Below, in pieces: positions 7,530 through 16,279 of a stretch of 56,133 nt of DNA. The DNA is from Bacillota bacterium (GTDB lineage Bacteria > Bacillota > UBA4882 > UBA8346): positions 1-56,133 of the forward strand of contig JAEXFN010000042.1 of the NCBI GenBank assembly GCA_023400055.1, given 5' to 3'. The notes under the pieces were generated by a model that was not told the DNA's origin, did not search any database, and saw only the letters and a list, made by a program, of their open reading frames with translations. A program made the position numbers and the translations under genes. How positions within the stretch are numbered: position 1 is the stretch's first letter; every line of letters begins with the position of its first letter.

Positions 7530-9070
7530 CCGGTTTTATCGATATCGGAACCAATTCCGTCCGGTTATTGCTGGTCAAACACGATCCCGAGCATTCCTAC
7601 CGCATCATTACCCAACAAAAAGAAACCATCCGGCTGGGCGAGGGGGAATTCAGCGACGGCCACCTCAAGCCCGACGCGATGCAGCGGGCGGTCCTGGTCT
7701 GCCGGAAATTCGCCGAATTGGCCAAGAGCTACGGCGCCGATCCGTTGGTGGCCGTGGCCACTTCGGCGACCCGGGACGCGGTCAACCGCGATGAGTTCTT
7801 GGATCGCCTGGCCAATGAGGCCGGCCTGCAGGTGCAGGTCATCTCCGGCCGGGAAGAGGCGCGCCTGATCTACCTGGGGGTCAACAGCGGCATCCATATC
7901 GGCAACCGCAAGGCTTTCTTCATGGATATCGGCGGCGGCAGCACCGAGGTGATCGTCGGCGACCAATATCATTACGATTATCTGGACTCCCTGAAGCTCG
8001 GCGCGATCCGGCTCACCAATCTTTTTCTGGCCAAGGAGAAGGGCCCGATCCCTCCGGCGCTCTATGGGGCCATTCAGGAGCATGTCCGGCACGTGGCGGT
8101 GCGGACCTTGCAACAGATCAGTCGTTTCCCGCTGGAACTGGCCTACGGCAGTTCCGGGACCATCGAAAACCTGGCCGAAGTTACCTGCCGTCATTTCTAC
8201 AAACGCCGGCTCCAAAAGGACGACACCATCAGCGCCGAGCAACTCGGCCAGGTGGTGCGGATGCTCTGCGCCCTGCCGCTGGAAGAGCGGCGCAAGGTGG
8301 ACGGGTTGAATCCGGAACGGGCCGACATCATCATCGGCGGGGCGGCGATCATCGACACCATCCTCCATGAGCTGGGGATCCCCCGTTTCACCGTCAGCGA
8401 GCGCGGTTTGCGCGACGGCCTGCTCATGGACTATCTGGCGCGCCACCAGGACCAGGTCCCCCTGCGGCTGCAAAGCGTCCTGAAGCTGGGCCGGGCCTGC
8501 GGCTTCGACGAACCGCACGCCGCCAAGGTTTCCGCTCTGGCGCTGGAGCTCTTCGATAGCGCCGCCGCGCTGGGGCTCCATTCCTTCGGCGAAGCCGAGC
8601 GGGAACTGCTGGACTACGCCGCCATGCTCCACGACATCGGCGCTTTCCTATCCTACAACAACCATCAGGCCCACAGCTATTACTTGATCAGCAACGCCGA
8701 CCTGCTGGGGTTCAACCAGGAAGAGATCGCGATCATCGCCGCCGCCGCCCTCTTCCACCGCAAAACCTTCCCTCGCAAGAAGCATCCCCAATTCGCCGGG
8801 CTGTCGAAAGCGGCTCAGTGGAAAGTGGTCGTCCTCAGCGTGTTATTGCGGATCGCCGAAAGCCTCGACCGCAGCCACACCGGGATCATCAACCGGATCT
8901 GGCTGGAAGCGGGATCCGACAACCTGGTCATCCTGAATCTGGATGCTTTTCAAGACTGCCATTTGGAGCTCTGGGGCCTGCAGAACCACCAGAAAGCTTT
9001 CCAGGAGGCCTTCGGCAAAAAACTCCAGGTCCGCGTGGCTGTTTCGCCAAACGAGGCGGGCAAAATCTGA
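7493..9070 (+). CDS. ppx: Exopolyphosphatase, Ppx/GppA family
   Basis: Releases orthophosphate from polyphosphate ends and may also act on pppGpp, since Ppx and GppA share this fold. The actin-like ATPase-type motifs are clear: FIDIGTNSVR near residue 15, ATSATRDA, GREEARL, FMDIGGGSTE (D145) and GSSGTIENLA. A C-terminal HD domain carries AMLHDIGAF (H380, D381) and NNHQAHSYYLI. Length 525 matches the long Ppx forms. It starts 37 bases inside the preceding HD gene, so the two are probably coupled; an AAGAAAG stretch is the only upstream site. Confidence 0.93.
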   Translation: MEVKRERTPEQLAGFIDIGTNSVRLLLVKHDPEHSYRIITQQKETIRLGEGEFSDGHLKPDAMQRAVLVCRKFAELAKSYGADPLVAVATSATRDAVNRDEFLDRLANEAGLQVQVISGREEARLIYLGVNSGIHIGNRKAFFMDIGGGSTEVIVGDQYHYDYLDSLKLGAIRLTNLFLAKEKGPIPPALYGAIQEHVRHVAVRTLQQISRFPLELAYGSSGTIENLAEVTCRHFYKRRLQKDDTISAEQLGQVVRMLCALPLEERRKVDGLNPERADIIIGGAAIIDTILHELGIPRFTVSERGLRDGLLMDYLARHQDQVPLRLQSVLKLGRACGFDEPHAAKVSALALELFDSAAALGLHSFGEAERELLDYAAMLHDIGAFLSYNNHQAHSYYLISNADLLGFNQEEIAIIAAAALFHRKTFPRKKHPQFAGLSKAAQWKVVVLSVLLRIAESLDRSHTGIINRIWLEAGSDNLVILNLDAFQDCHLELWGLQNHQKAFQEAFGKKLQVRVAVSPNEAGKI

Positions 9071-9513
9071 GTGGGAACCGGGAAACTGTCTCATGCTTAC
9101 CCGTCCGGAGACTGAAGTCCGTAAAAATCCCAACAAAAAAACTCCCGAATTCTTCAGAAGTTTCGCGCCGCGGATCCGCTATCGTCCCCGCCGGGCCTTG
9201 CCGGCCGAGCGGCCGTTCCCCGAAATGAATTATCGCACCGTCTCATTGCTCCGGCGGCTCCGCTCAACCCATGAGCGCTTCCGGCCGACCCGCCGCCGGT
9301 TCCGCCCGGCGCTGGAGCGATGCCGCTTCGCTGGTTATCGCCCCTGGCCCACTGAAAAGCATCCCTTCCAATTCCCCGGGGAAGTCGCCCGGAGTCGGCA
9401 AGAAACTTCCCCGTCCTCCTTCATGCTGTTAATAAGCTCTCCCAAGTGAATCGGCTCATCTCCGGATGGCTTGATGACCATCCCGACCCTCCGGCCGCCT
9501 TTACTGCACCGAT
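9071..9513. other. Intergenic region without a supported gene
   Basis: GC-rich stretch after ppx with arginine-rich open frames on both strands that look like composition artefacts: no ribosome binding sites and no recognisable motifs. No T-rich terminator for the ppx operon was seen. Confidence 0.5.
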
Positions 9514-9807
9514 TTAGCGTTCGCTGACGGTATTGATGACTTCCAGGGCATTCCCCAAACACTGTTTGACACTTTCCGCCCCGGGTGCCGTCAGGGACGC
9601 CTTGACCCAAATCGTTTGCCCGTAGAACTCCACCTCCTCTTCGAAGAAAGAACAGAACTTATCCGAACTGGAACTGAAAACATTCTGCGCGGCTGTCACC
9701 CGAAAAGTTCGTCCGTACTTGTTGCGGACGATGAATACATGCTCGCCGCAACTCCAGATCTCGTTAATATTGCTTAACAACGAATTATTGGATACCGCCA
9801 CTTTCAT
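9514..9807 (-). CDS. Small protein of unknown function
   Basis: A 97-residue soluble protein I do not recognise. It starts at the ATG at 9807, with AAGGGG seven bases upstream; a GTG nine bases earlier overlaps that site and is less likely. The sequence alternates short strands (VFIVRNKYGRTFRV, FYGQTIWVKASL) like a small beta-barrel or SH3-type fold. It is isolated: ppx lies on the other strand and a long gene-free stretch lies upstream. No TATAAT-type promoter with a good -35 was found. Confidence 0.55.
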   Translation of the reverse strand: MKVAVSNNSLLSNINEIWSCGEHVFIVRNKYGRTFRVTAAQNVFSSSSDKFCSFFEEEVEFYGQTIWVKASLTAPGAESVKQCLGNALEVINTVSER

Positions 9808-9907
9808 CCGTTTCACCCCTTGCTTTCGCTCCGAATTATATCGGGCTTTTCATTAATGATTTCGGTAACTTTCCTTATATTCCTACTTTCTTTTGAATTT
9901 TTCTTAC

Positions 9908-9935
9908 TTGACATTTTTACGCGGGAACGTATAAA
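9908..9935 (+). promoter_or_regulatory. Strong sigma-A-like promoter with no gene downstream
   Basis: TTGACA (9908-9913), a 16-base spacer and TATAAA (9930-9935), followed at the expected start point by the palindrome TTCTCGAGAA (9937-9946). No plus-strand gene follows for 13 kb, so it may drive a non-coding RNA. Confidence 0.5.
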
Positions 9936-10128
9936 ATTCTCGAGAAATTATCATAATCTAAACTTAATCATTTCTTAATCATAACCCAAACAAGATGCAC
10001 AATTCGATATTTCGGGCCTGAAAGACCGCTGCGCATGGCCAGCACCGCCGGAGCGGCGGGAAAAGCGCGCCGAAATCCCGGCATCGGCCTTCGGACGGCT
10101 GCCCAATACGGTCGAAATTTTAAATTTA

Positions 10129-10161
10129 AAAAAGGACCCTTTCCCCCAAACGGGGAAAGGG
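10129..10161 (-). terminator. Rho-independent-type terminator, minus strand
   Basis: Perfect 10-bp stem CCCTTTCCCC/GGGGAAAGGG (10137-10161) with a run of A on the plus strand at 10129-10134, so minus-strand transcripts end in U6. It could end read-through from the LacI gene about 0.9 kb upstream. Confidence 0.5.
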
Positions 10162-10371
10162 CTGTCAAAAACCAAGCTTAAGGGAGGATAGGAGGTTCAT
10201 CCGCGCCGGTTAGGAATATCAGCCATCCCAGCGCGGATCATCAGAATGGTATTATGCCCATCTTTTGGCGGTTAAGGCAATTTCTTAAAAAATAATTTTT
10301 TATGGTTTTTAAAATAGATTCTTATCGAAAATTATGGAACCTTCCGGAAACCCTCCGGAGAAATCGGCTCA

Positions 10372-10405
10372 TAAAAAAGCCCTCTCCCGGTTGGGGGAAA
10401 GAGCC
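10372..10405 (-). terminator. Second terminator-like hairpin, minus strand
   Basis: Imperfect CCCTCTCCC/GGGGGAAAGAG hairpin followed on the minus strand by TTTTTT. It is an imperfect repeat of the element at 10129. Confidence 0.4.
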
Positions 10406-11038
10406 ATCAGGGACCAGGGGAGGCAGGGAACGAAGTTCATCCAAAGTTAAGTTGATGATTGTCGATCTCAACTCAAAATCGCCGTAATCGTTTACGCTGC
10501 CCCGCCCATTCAGGGGATGCCCGTGGCCGTACCGTGCCGTGGTCCCGGCACGATCCGCACGAAACGGCGAACTTTATTGCGCCCCGGCTCAGGCGCGTGA
10601 ATACGAATCATGATCGCTAAAACTTCTATCCCAGATTCCCTGGCCCCTGAAAAAAGCTTTCCTTCCGGTGGAACACGGTGAGATTACGCAGCGCGGTCGG
10701 CGTCAGGGTGTGTCATCCCGGCCGAGCCGTCGGGCTGCGGAAAAAAGAATTTGATTAAGGATGGCGGGCGACTTGCCCGGTTGATTGTGAACCGCTCATT
10801 CCGGTAACGTGAAGCCATTCACCAAGTCAATCGTCTTTCAGCGGAAACCGGCAAACGGCTACACAACCGTCCCGCCGTCGGATCGCCAACGGAATCACGG
10901 AGTTTTCCCAGATGGCAAACGCCATCTCCCTGGAAAACTAACCATTTTCCAACAATTCCTATCAAAATTTTAAGCGAGATATGGAGAAATGTCAATCCGG
11001 AAATGTAAATTTCGTAAAGAAGATTTGCATGAATTGCA

Positions 11039-12100
11039 TCAACGGAGGAACCGGTCATTCACCGCGCCGGCCGTGGAGTCGCGCCAGATCACTTCGGTGG
11101 CGACGTGGATCACGGCCAGCGGCCGTTCCGGATGCTTGAGGCGCCATAGCAGTTGTTCGGCGGCCCGGCGGCCGATCTCTTCCTTATCAATTCGGACCGT
11201 GGTCAGATGGGGCTCCACCACGGTCGCCTCGAAGATGTCGTCAAAACCGGCGATGGCGATGTCTCCGGGAACGCGCAGGCCTTTTTCCTTCAGGATCTTG
11301 ATTAACAGGATGGCGGTCCGGTCATTGGCGCAGACAAAGGCGGTCGGCCAGTCGGCAAACCGCGCCAGCCGGGAACGGACCTCATCCAGCAGCTGATAAT
11401 GGGCGGGCAGCGGGTCGATGACGCAACAGCGGAGATCCGGCTCCAAACCCTTCTCCCCGTGGGCCCGGCGGAAACCGCACCACCGTTCGTGATAACTCCG
11501 GCAAAACTGGATGTCCCCCATGAAGCCCAGCCGGGAATGGCCCCCTTCGATCAGGGCTTTGGTGATCTGATAGACGCTCTGCTCGTTCTCCATCAGGACC
11601 GTGTCGCGTTGCAAGCCGCTGCCCGCGGCCAGTTCGAGGGCGGCGTCCACATATACCGCGGGCAGACCCGGTTCCAGCAGCGCCTTCAGATACTCGGGCC
11701 GCAACGCGCCCAGCACGATTAGGCCGTCGGCGTGGTCGGCGGCGATGGATTGGGGCACCGCCAGCGCCTCCTCGTCGCTCTGCTTGACATAGTTGAAGAT
11801 CAGATCGTAGCCGGCCTGATTCAGCGCATCCACCGCCCCGCGCGACACGATCGACCAATAGGAGGCGTCTACGAATTGCTCATGAGTCACGGCGACGATG
11901 TTGCCGGTCCGCCGGGGGCTGAGTCCGCCGGACGGCAGCGTCAGTTTGAGCCGCTTGTAGCCCATCTGCGCCGCTTCGCGCAGCACGGTGACTTTGGTCC
12001 AATGGGCGATGCTGGGATGATTATTTAACGCCTTGGACACCGTGTTGCGCGATAAGCCGAGTTTATCGGCGATATCCTGGGCAGTGACCTTTTTCTTCAT
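11039..12100 (-). CDS. LacI-family transcriptional regulator
   Basis: Sugar-responsive repressor of 353 residues. The N-terminal helix-turn-helix reads TAQDIADKLGLSRNTVSKAL (residues 4-23), followed by the hinge and a periplasmic-binding-protein-like effector domain (GDIAIAGFDD and TTVRIDKEEIGRRA near the end are typical). It is the last gene of the minus-strand run that includes a CE7 esterase and a GH2 enzyme, so a plant-oligosaccharide inducer is likely. No clear palindromic operator was seen in the 144 bases before it. A second LacI gene lies at the other end of this locus. Confidence 0.92.
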   Translation of the reverse strand: MKKKVTAQDIADKLGLSRNTVSKALNNHPSIAHWTKVTVLREAAQMGYKRLKLTLPSGGLSPRRTGNIVAVTHEQFVDASYWSIVSRGAVDALNQAGYDLIFNYVKQSDEEALAVPQSIAADHADGLIVLGALRPEYLKALLEPGLPAVYVDAALELAAGSGLQRDTVLMENEQSVYQITKALIEGGHSRLGFMGDIQFCRSYHERWCGFRRAHGEKGLEPDLRCCVIDPLPAHYQLLDEVRSRLARFADWPTAFVCANDRTAILLIKILKEKGLRVPGDIAIAGFDDIFEATVVEPHLTTVRIDKEEIGRRAAEQLLWRLKHPERPLAVIHVATEVIWRDSTAGAVNDRFLR

Positions 12101-12244
12101 CTGAGACCCGCCAGCTTCTGATTGTTACCAAAAGGAAACTCCGATTTGCCAATATCATATCTGGAAAAATTGGAAAAGTCAATCACTGCTCCGCCGAATC
12201 TTACATTTTTATCTTACAAATGTTACAACCGATAATCTATTCAT

Positions 12245-13210
12245 TTAATCAAACAATCCCAACAGGAACTGAAATATCCGGTCGCGGCAGCCGGGAAGCT
12301 CCTCATGGCCGTAATCGGGATAGATCAGCAGCTGTTTGGGGGCACGGATCTTGTTATAGGCGGCGAACTGGGTCGAGGGCGGGCAGATGGTGTCCATCAG
12401 GCCGGTGGCCAGGAGCACCTCGCCCCGGATTCGGCCCGCCAGATGCTGCAGATCGATGTAACCCAACCGGCTGTATATCTCGTCTTCCCGTTCATGCAAC
12501 GGATCGAAGCGCCGGAAGTAATCGCGGAGCTCCGCGTAGGCGTCCTGGGCCAGATCGAGATCCCAGACCCGCCGGTAGTCGCAGAGAAACGGATAGCAGA
12601 GCGCCAGGCGCCGGAGGCGCGGCTCCAACGCGGCGCAGGCCAGGGTCAGGCCGCCCCCTTGCGACCAGCCGGTGGCTCCCACCCGTTCCGGATCCACCTC
12701 GGGCAAATCCATCACGATGCCGGCCAGTTGCGCCGCATCCAGAAAGATCTGCCGGAAGAGCAGGTTCTCCGGCGCGTCGGCCAGGCCCCGGATGATATGC
12801 CCGTGCAAGGTGTTGCCCTTGACCGAGCCGCTGTCTTCGGAGCAGCCGCCTTGGCCGCGGCAGTCCATGGCAATCACCGAGAAGCCGGCCGCCGCCAGGC
12901 CGAGTTTCTCGCTCCAATCCCCGGAGCTGCCCGAATAGCCGTGAAACATCAGCAGCGCCGGGTGCGGCTCGGGGAAGCGTTTGGGCCGCAGATACTTGGC
13001 GTGGATCCGCGCGCCGCGCACGCCATCGAAATAAAGGTCGAAACAATCGGCGCACGGGGCCTGAAAATCGCCGGGCGCCAACTCGATCCGGGGGTCGGTC
13101 GCCCGCATCTCCCCGAGGGCTTCTTCCCAAAAACGATCGAAATCGGTCGGCCGGGGGTTGGTGCCTTGGTACTCCCGGAGCTCGGCCAGAGGCAAGTCAA
13201 ATAAGGGCAT
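12245..13210 (-). CDS. Acetyl xylan esterase / cephalosporin-C deacetylase (CE7)
   Basis: Serine esterase of 321 residues, the usual CE7 length, removing acetyl groups from short xylo- or other oligosaccharides, probably in the cytosol since no signal peptide is present. The catalytic triad is visible: S183 in GWSQGG, D273 in GLMDTICPP and H302 in YGHEE. The oxyanion region MDCRGQGG (115-122) is the family RGQ motif. AAAGGAAG precedes the ATG. It lies between a methyltransferase and a LacI gene on the same strand and fits deacetylation of sugars imported by the ABC system upstream. Confidence 0.93.
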   Translation of the reverse strand: MPLFDLPLAELREYQGTNPRPTDFDRFWEEALGEMRATDPRIELAPGDFQAPCADCFDLYFDGVRGARIHAKYLRPKRFPEPHPALLMFHGYSGSSGDWSEKLGLAAAGFSVIAMDCRGQGGCSEDSGSVKGNTLHGHIIRGLADAPENLLFRQIFLDAAQLAGIVMDLPEVDPERVGATGWSQGGGLTLACAALEPRLRRLALCYPFLCDYRRVWDLDLAQDAYAELRDYFRRFDPLHEREDEIYSRLGYIDLQHLAGRIRGEVLLATGLMDTICPPSTQFAAYNKIRAPKQLLIYPDYGHEELPGCRDRIFQFLLGLFD

Positions 13211-13282
13211 GATGATCTTCCTTTGCTGTTATGTCGGACGATATTATTGCAATATTTTATCCAGCCCGAAAGATTGCGACCT

Positions 13283-14116
13283 TCAATCGGTACCTTTTTC
13301 CAAGAAGCGCAAATGCACCATGAACATGATCTTTAACAGGCCGGAGATGGCGATCCGGAGCCGGGTCCGGACGCTCAAATCCTGGCCCACCTTGCGGAAG
13401 ATGGAGAACTGTTCGACGAGCTGGAGCCGGGGATCCCAATCCTCCAGGGACCGGGCGTTTTGGAAGCCCCATTTCAGGACCAGGCTGTCATCCATGCCGC
13501 CGTTCCGGAGCACCATACGCTTGGCCAGCTTGAGCCCAAGCGGCGAGCAACCGTCGAAGATCAGCTCCGCGCCGGGGAAACGGGACGCCAGGCGCCGCAG
13601 GAAAGCGCGGATCGTGTCGGGATCGAAGTAATAAAGCACGCCGGCGGCCACAAACAGCACGCCGTTGGCGGGCCGGATCTCATTCCACCAAGTTTCGTCG
13701 AGGAATGACCCGGCGATCAGGCGCACCCGCGGACGCTCCGGGAGCAACTCCCGGCGCAGGGCGATCACATCGGGCAGGTCCAGGTCGTACCAATGCAGGC
13801 TGCCGTTGTCGACCCGGTCCAGGGTTGTATCCAAGCCGCAACCGAGATTGACGACGGCGCCATTGGGGTACTGTTCCAAAAAGCGGCGGATGATCCGATC
13901 GCTCTGGATGCTCCGGGCGATCCAGCCGAACTGCGATGCCGGATTGAGGCCGGCGGCCAGCGCCGCGAAATCGTAATCGATCTTCCGCACCAGTTCCATG
14001 GCGCTGTGATCCACCAGCAACGGTTTGGCTTTCCGCGACTCCGCCGCGCGGCCCCATAGCGGCAACAGCAAGGTTCGCTGGATCGGACCCAATTCTAGCG
14101 GAATTTTGGCAGGCAT
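13283..14116 (-). CDS. SAM-dependent methyltransferase, LCMT/PpmP-like family
   Basis: O-methyltransferase of the leucine-carboxyl-methyltransferase-like family (COG3315), which includes many enzymes annotated under polyketide synthesis. The SAM-binding glycine motif is VVNLGCGLDTTLDRV (88-102), with HWYDLDLPDV as the acidic post-I motif and VLFVAAGVLYYF as motif IV. Length 277 is typical. GAAGGGTG precedes the ATG. It is an odd member of a sugar locus; the substrate is unknown and it may not be functionally tied to the CE7 esterase 72 bases downstream. Confidence 0.8.
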   Translation of the reverse strand: MPAKIPLELGPIQRTLLLPLWGRAAESRKAKPLLVDHSAMELVRKIDYDFAALAAGLNPASQFGWIARSIQSDRIIRRFLEQYPNGAVVNLGCGLDTTLDRVDNGSLHWYDLDLPDVIALRRELLPERPRVRLIAGSFLDETWWNEIRPANGVLFVAAGVLYYFDPDTIRAFLRRLASRFPGAELIFDGCSPLGLKLAKRMVLRNGGMDDSLVLKWGFQNARSLEDWDPRLQLVEQFSIFRKVGQDLSVRTRLRIAISGLLKIMFMVHLRFLEKGTD

Positions 14117-14470
14117 GTCTCACCCTTCTTTCCGAAAAATTAGCGATCGCTTCCAATCTTCAGTATGAAGGTTTCCCACCGGAAATTGCAATCATTTTTT
14201 GGAATATTTTTACTGTTTTTCAACAGTAGCAAACTTTTCCCAGTCTCGTTTCTTTTAGTAAACAATTTATTGTATATAAATAGTATCACAAACCCTTCCA
14301 AAAACGCAACCGATTCTCGACAAAATTCTATTTACAGATAACACGCCAACGTGCTTCTAAGCTAAAAAAATCCGCCATCTTGAGCAGACAACGGATCGAT
14401 CGGCCCTTGCGGGCGAATTAACCAAGTGCATTTTCAGCGGAGAAATCTGTTGGACAGCTCCCACGGTTTC
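14117..14470. other. AT-rich intergenic region
   Basis: Gene-free stretch between the GH2 gene and the methyltransferase. It is clearly AT-richer than the flanking genes and probably holds the promoter of the methyltransferase-esterase-LacI run, but I could not choose a -35/-10 pair. No repeat seen. Confidence 0.4.
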
Positions 14471-16273
14471 TTACTCGTCGCTCATCTCCTTATAAAAATC
14501 CCGTAGGATATAAAAGGCTTTCTTACGCGTCTTTTTATCTTCGGCGATTAACCCTTTCCGGTTGAATCCCTGCTGGAAACGGTTCATGCGGCGCGGGGAC
14601 CGGAAATCATACAATAACCACGGCGTCATCCCTTGAATATAATCGATTTTCCTTAATATCGCTAGCTGGTTTTCATAAACCCGGGCCATGAAGTCCTCGG
14701 AGAACAAGGTCTCCTCCCCGCTGTCGAAATACCCGGCCAGGGCATCGGCGCCGGTCTCGGTGATAATTACCGGTTTATCGGGATTCGAATTTCGACCGAG
14801 CTGGATCAGATCCCCCATGTCCCGCCGGTACCAGCCATAGTACTCATTGATGCCGATGACGTCCAATAAAGCAGCCAACCGGTCTTCGATCCGCAAGGCC
14901 TGCGGGTTCACGAGACAGGCCGCAGAGACCAGGCGCGAAGGATCTTCCGTTTTGGCCGTCTTTACCAGATCGCCCATGAATTGCAACCGGGCATCGGTGT
15001 CAGGGTTTTCATTCCCGACCGACCAAATGATTACGCTGCAACGGTTGCGGTCCCGCCGGATCAGTTCCTGCAGTTGATTCTCGGCGTCCCGGTAGGTACT
15101 CGGATTGGCGAAATCAATCGCCCAATAAACCGGAAGCTCTTCCCATAACATGATCCCGGCCTCGTCCGCCAGTTCGGCCACCAGCTCCGAATGAGGATAA
15201 TGAGTCAGTCGTAAAAAGTTGCAGCCCAGCTCCTTGGCATCGGCGAAGCGCCGCCGGATATCCGCTTCGTTGGTCGCTTTCCCGAGTTGCAGGTCGTCTT
15301 CATGGACACAAACCCCGCGCAAAAACAGCTTTTCGCCGTTGCAACGGATGGTGCGGTCCGCGACCGAAATCTGGCGAAATCCCACCCGGTCCGAAATCCG
15401 ATCATCGCGATAGGCCGCCTGAACCTCATACAGTTTGGGATGACCGGGCGACCACAGTTCCGGTTGGGCCTCGACCGTGAATTCGCAACACCCGTCGCGG
15501 AACGGCTGAACGGTTTCGAGCGCCAATTCTGGAATGCGGAAAGTGATTTCTCCCCGAGCCGCCGGATCATCCACGACGATTTTGGCCCGGATCTGGCGAT
15601 ACGTCCCATCCGGAACCAGATAAACGAAGCAATCCTTAATGAAATGCGCCGGGGTCCGGATCAGTTCGACATCCCGATAGATGCCGCCATAAGGAAACCA
15701 GTCGACATTGCGCATCGGGACCCGGTCGGCGGTGCGGCTGTTATTGACGCAGATCTGCAGGATATTCCGGCCGGGCTGCGCCGTGCCGGTGAGTTCCACG
15801 CAAAAGGGGGTCGATCCGCCGTAATGGTTTCCCAAGAACTCCTGATTCAGGAAGACTTTCGCATCATAATGAGCGGCGCCTACCCGTAGAAAGAGCCGTT
15901 CTCCCGGCGTCGCTTCTCTGTAATCGAACTCCCGGCAGTACCAAGCGCTGCCCTCGTAAAAACAATATTCCGGCTTGAACAGGTTCCAGCAGGACGGGAC
16001 CGGCATCCACTCACCGCCTTGATAATCGTAATCCCATGGTAAAGAATGGCCGGCGCTGTCCTGCTTCTCCAACACGTTCCAGTTGGCCCGCAGGCCGGTA
16101 TCAAAAAGATCCGGGGTGAATTGCCACGCGCCGTTCAGGCTCTCCCGTTTCCGGCTCCGCGCAAAGATCATGGTCTGATGGTTCAAGTTTTGCAAATTGA
16201 ACCGCCCATCGTAATCTTCCCGATGGATGTTTTCCTGAAGGTTAGTGGCTTGCTCTTGCTGTGTCATGCTCAT
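14471..16273 (-). CDS. Glycoside hydrolase family 2, beta-glucuronidase-like
   Basis: Retaining glycosidase of 600 residues with the three GH2 parts: N-terminal sugar-binding domain (about 30-210), immunoglobulin-like domain (210-305) and a TIM barrel to the end. The acid/base is E422 in WSVGNEN and the nucleophile E506 in ITETGADAL. NFLRLTHYPHS (352-361 region) is the usual barrel motif. Length and the barrel sequence are closest to beta-glucuronidases, but beta-galactosidase or other activities cannot be excluded. No signal peptide, so it acts on imported oligosaccharides. It ends the LacI-permease-permease-binding protein-propeller-GH2 run. Confidence 0.85.
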   Translation of the reverse strand: MSMTQQEQATNLQENIHREDYDGRFNLQNLNHQTMIFARSRKRESLNGAWQFTPDLFDTGLRANWNVLEKQDSAGHSLPWDYDYQGGEWMPVPSCWNLFKPEYCFYEGSAWYCREFDYREATPGERLFLRVGAAHYDAKVFLNQEFLGNHYGGSTPFCVELTGTAQPGRNILQICVNNSRTADRVPMRNVDWFPYGGIYRDVELIRTPAHFIKDCFVYLVPDGTYRQIRAKIVVDDPAARGEITFRIPELALETVQPFRDGCCEFTVEAQPELWSPGHPKLYEVQAAYRDDRISDRVGFRQISVADRTIRCNGEKLFLRGVCVHEDDLQLGKATNEADIRRRFADAKELGCNFLRLTHYPHSELVAELADEAGIMLWEELPVYWAIDFANPSTYRDAENQLQELIRRDRNRCSVIIWSVGNENPDTDARLQFMGDLVKTAKTEDPSRLVSAACLVNPQALRIEDRLAALLDVIGINEYYGWYRRDMGDLIQLGRNSNPDKPVIITETGADALAGYFDSGEETLFSEDFMARVYENQLAILRKIDYIQGMTPWLLYDFRSPRRMNRFQQGFNRKGLIAEDKKTRKKAFYILRDFYKEMSDE

Positions 16274-16279
16274 GACTGA

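Larger units (their letters stand above)
9947..11038. other. Gene-free stretch with two related hairpins
   Basis: No frame here has both a start signal and recognisable protein sequence. It holds two imperfect direct copies of a hairpin element (about 10129-10200 and 10372-10445), each ending in TTCATCC, which resemble the widespread CCCTCTCCC-loop-GGGAGAGGG intergenic element. The rest is low in visible structure. Confidence 0.5.

Noticed and set aside
8943..9449. Plus-strand frame overlapping and following ppx
   Set aside because: Arginine/proline-rich shadow frame of ppx and GC-rich spacer; no start signal.
12305..13204. Long plus-strand frame opposite the CE7 esterase
   Set aside because: Antisense shadow; the minus strand has a complete catalytic triad and a good ribosome binding site.
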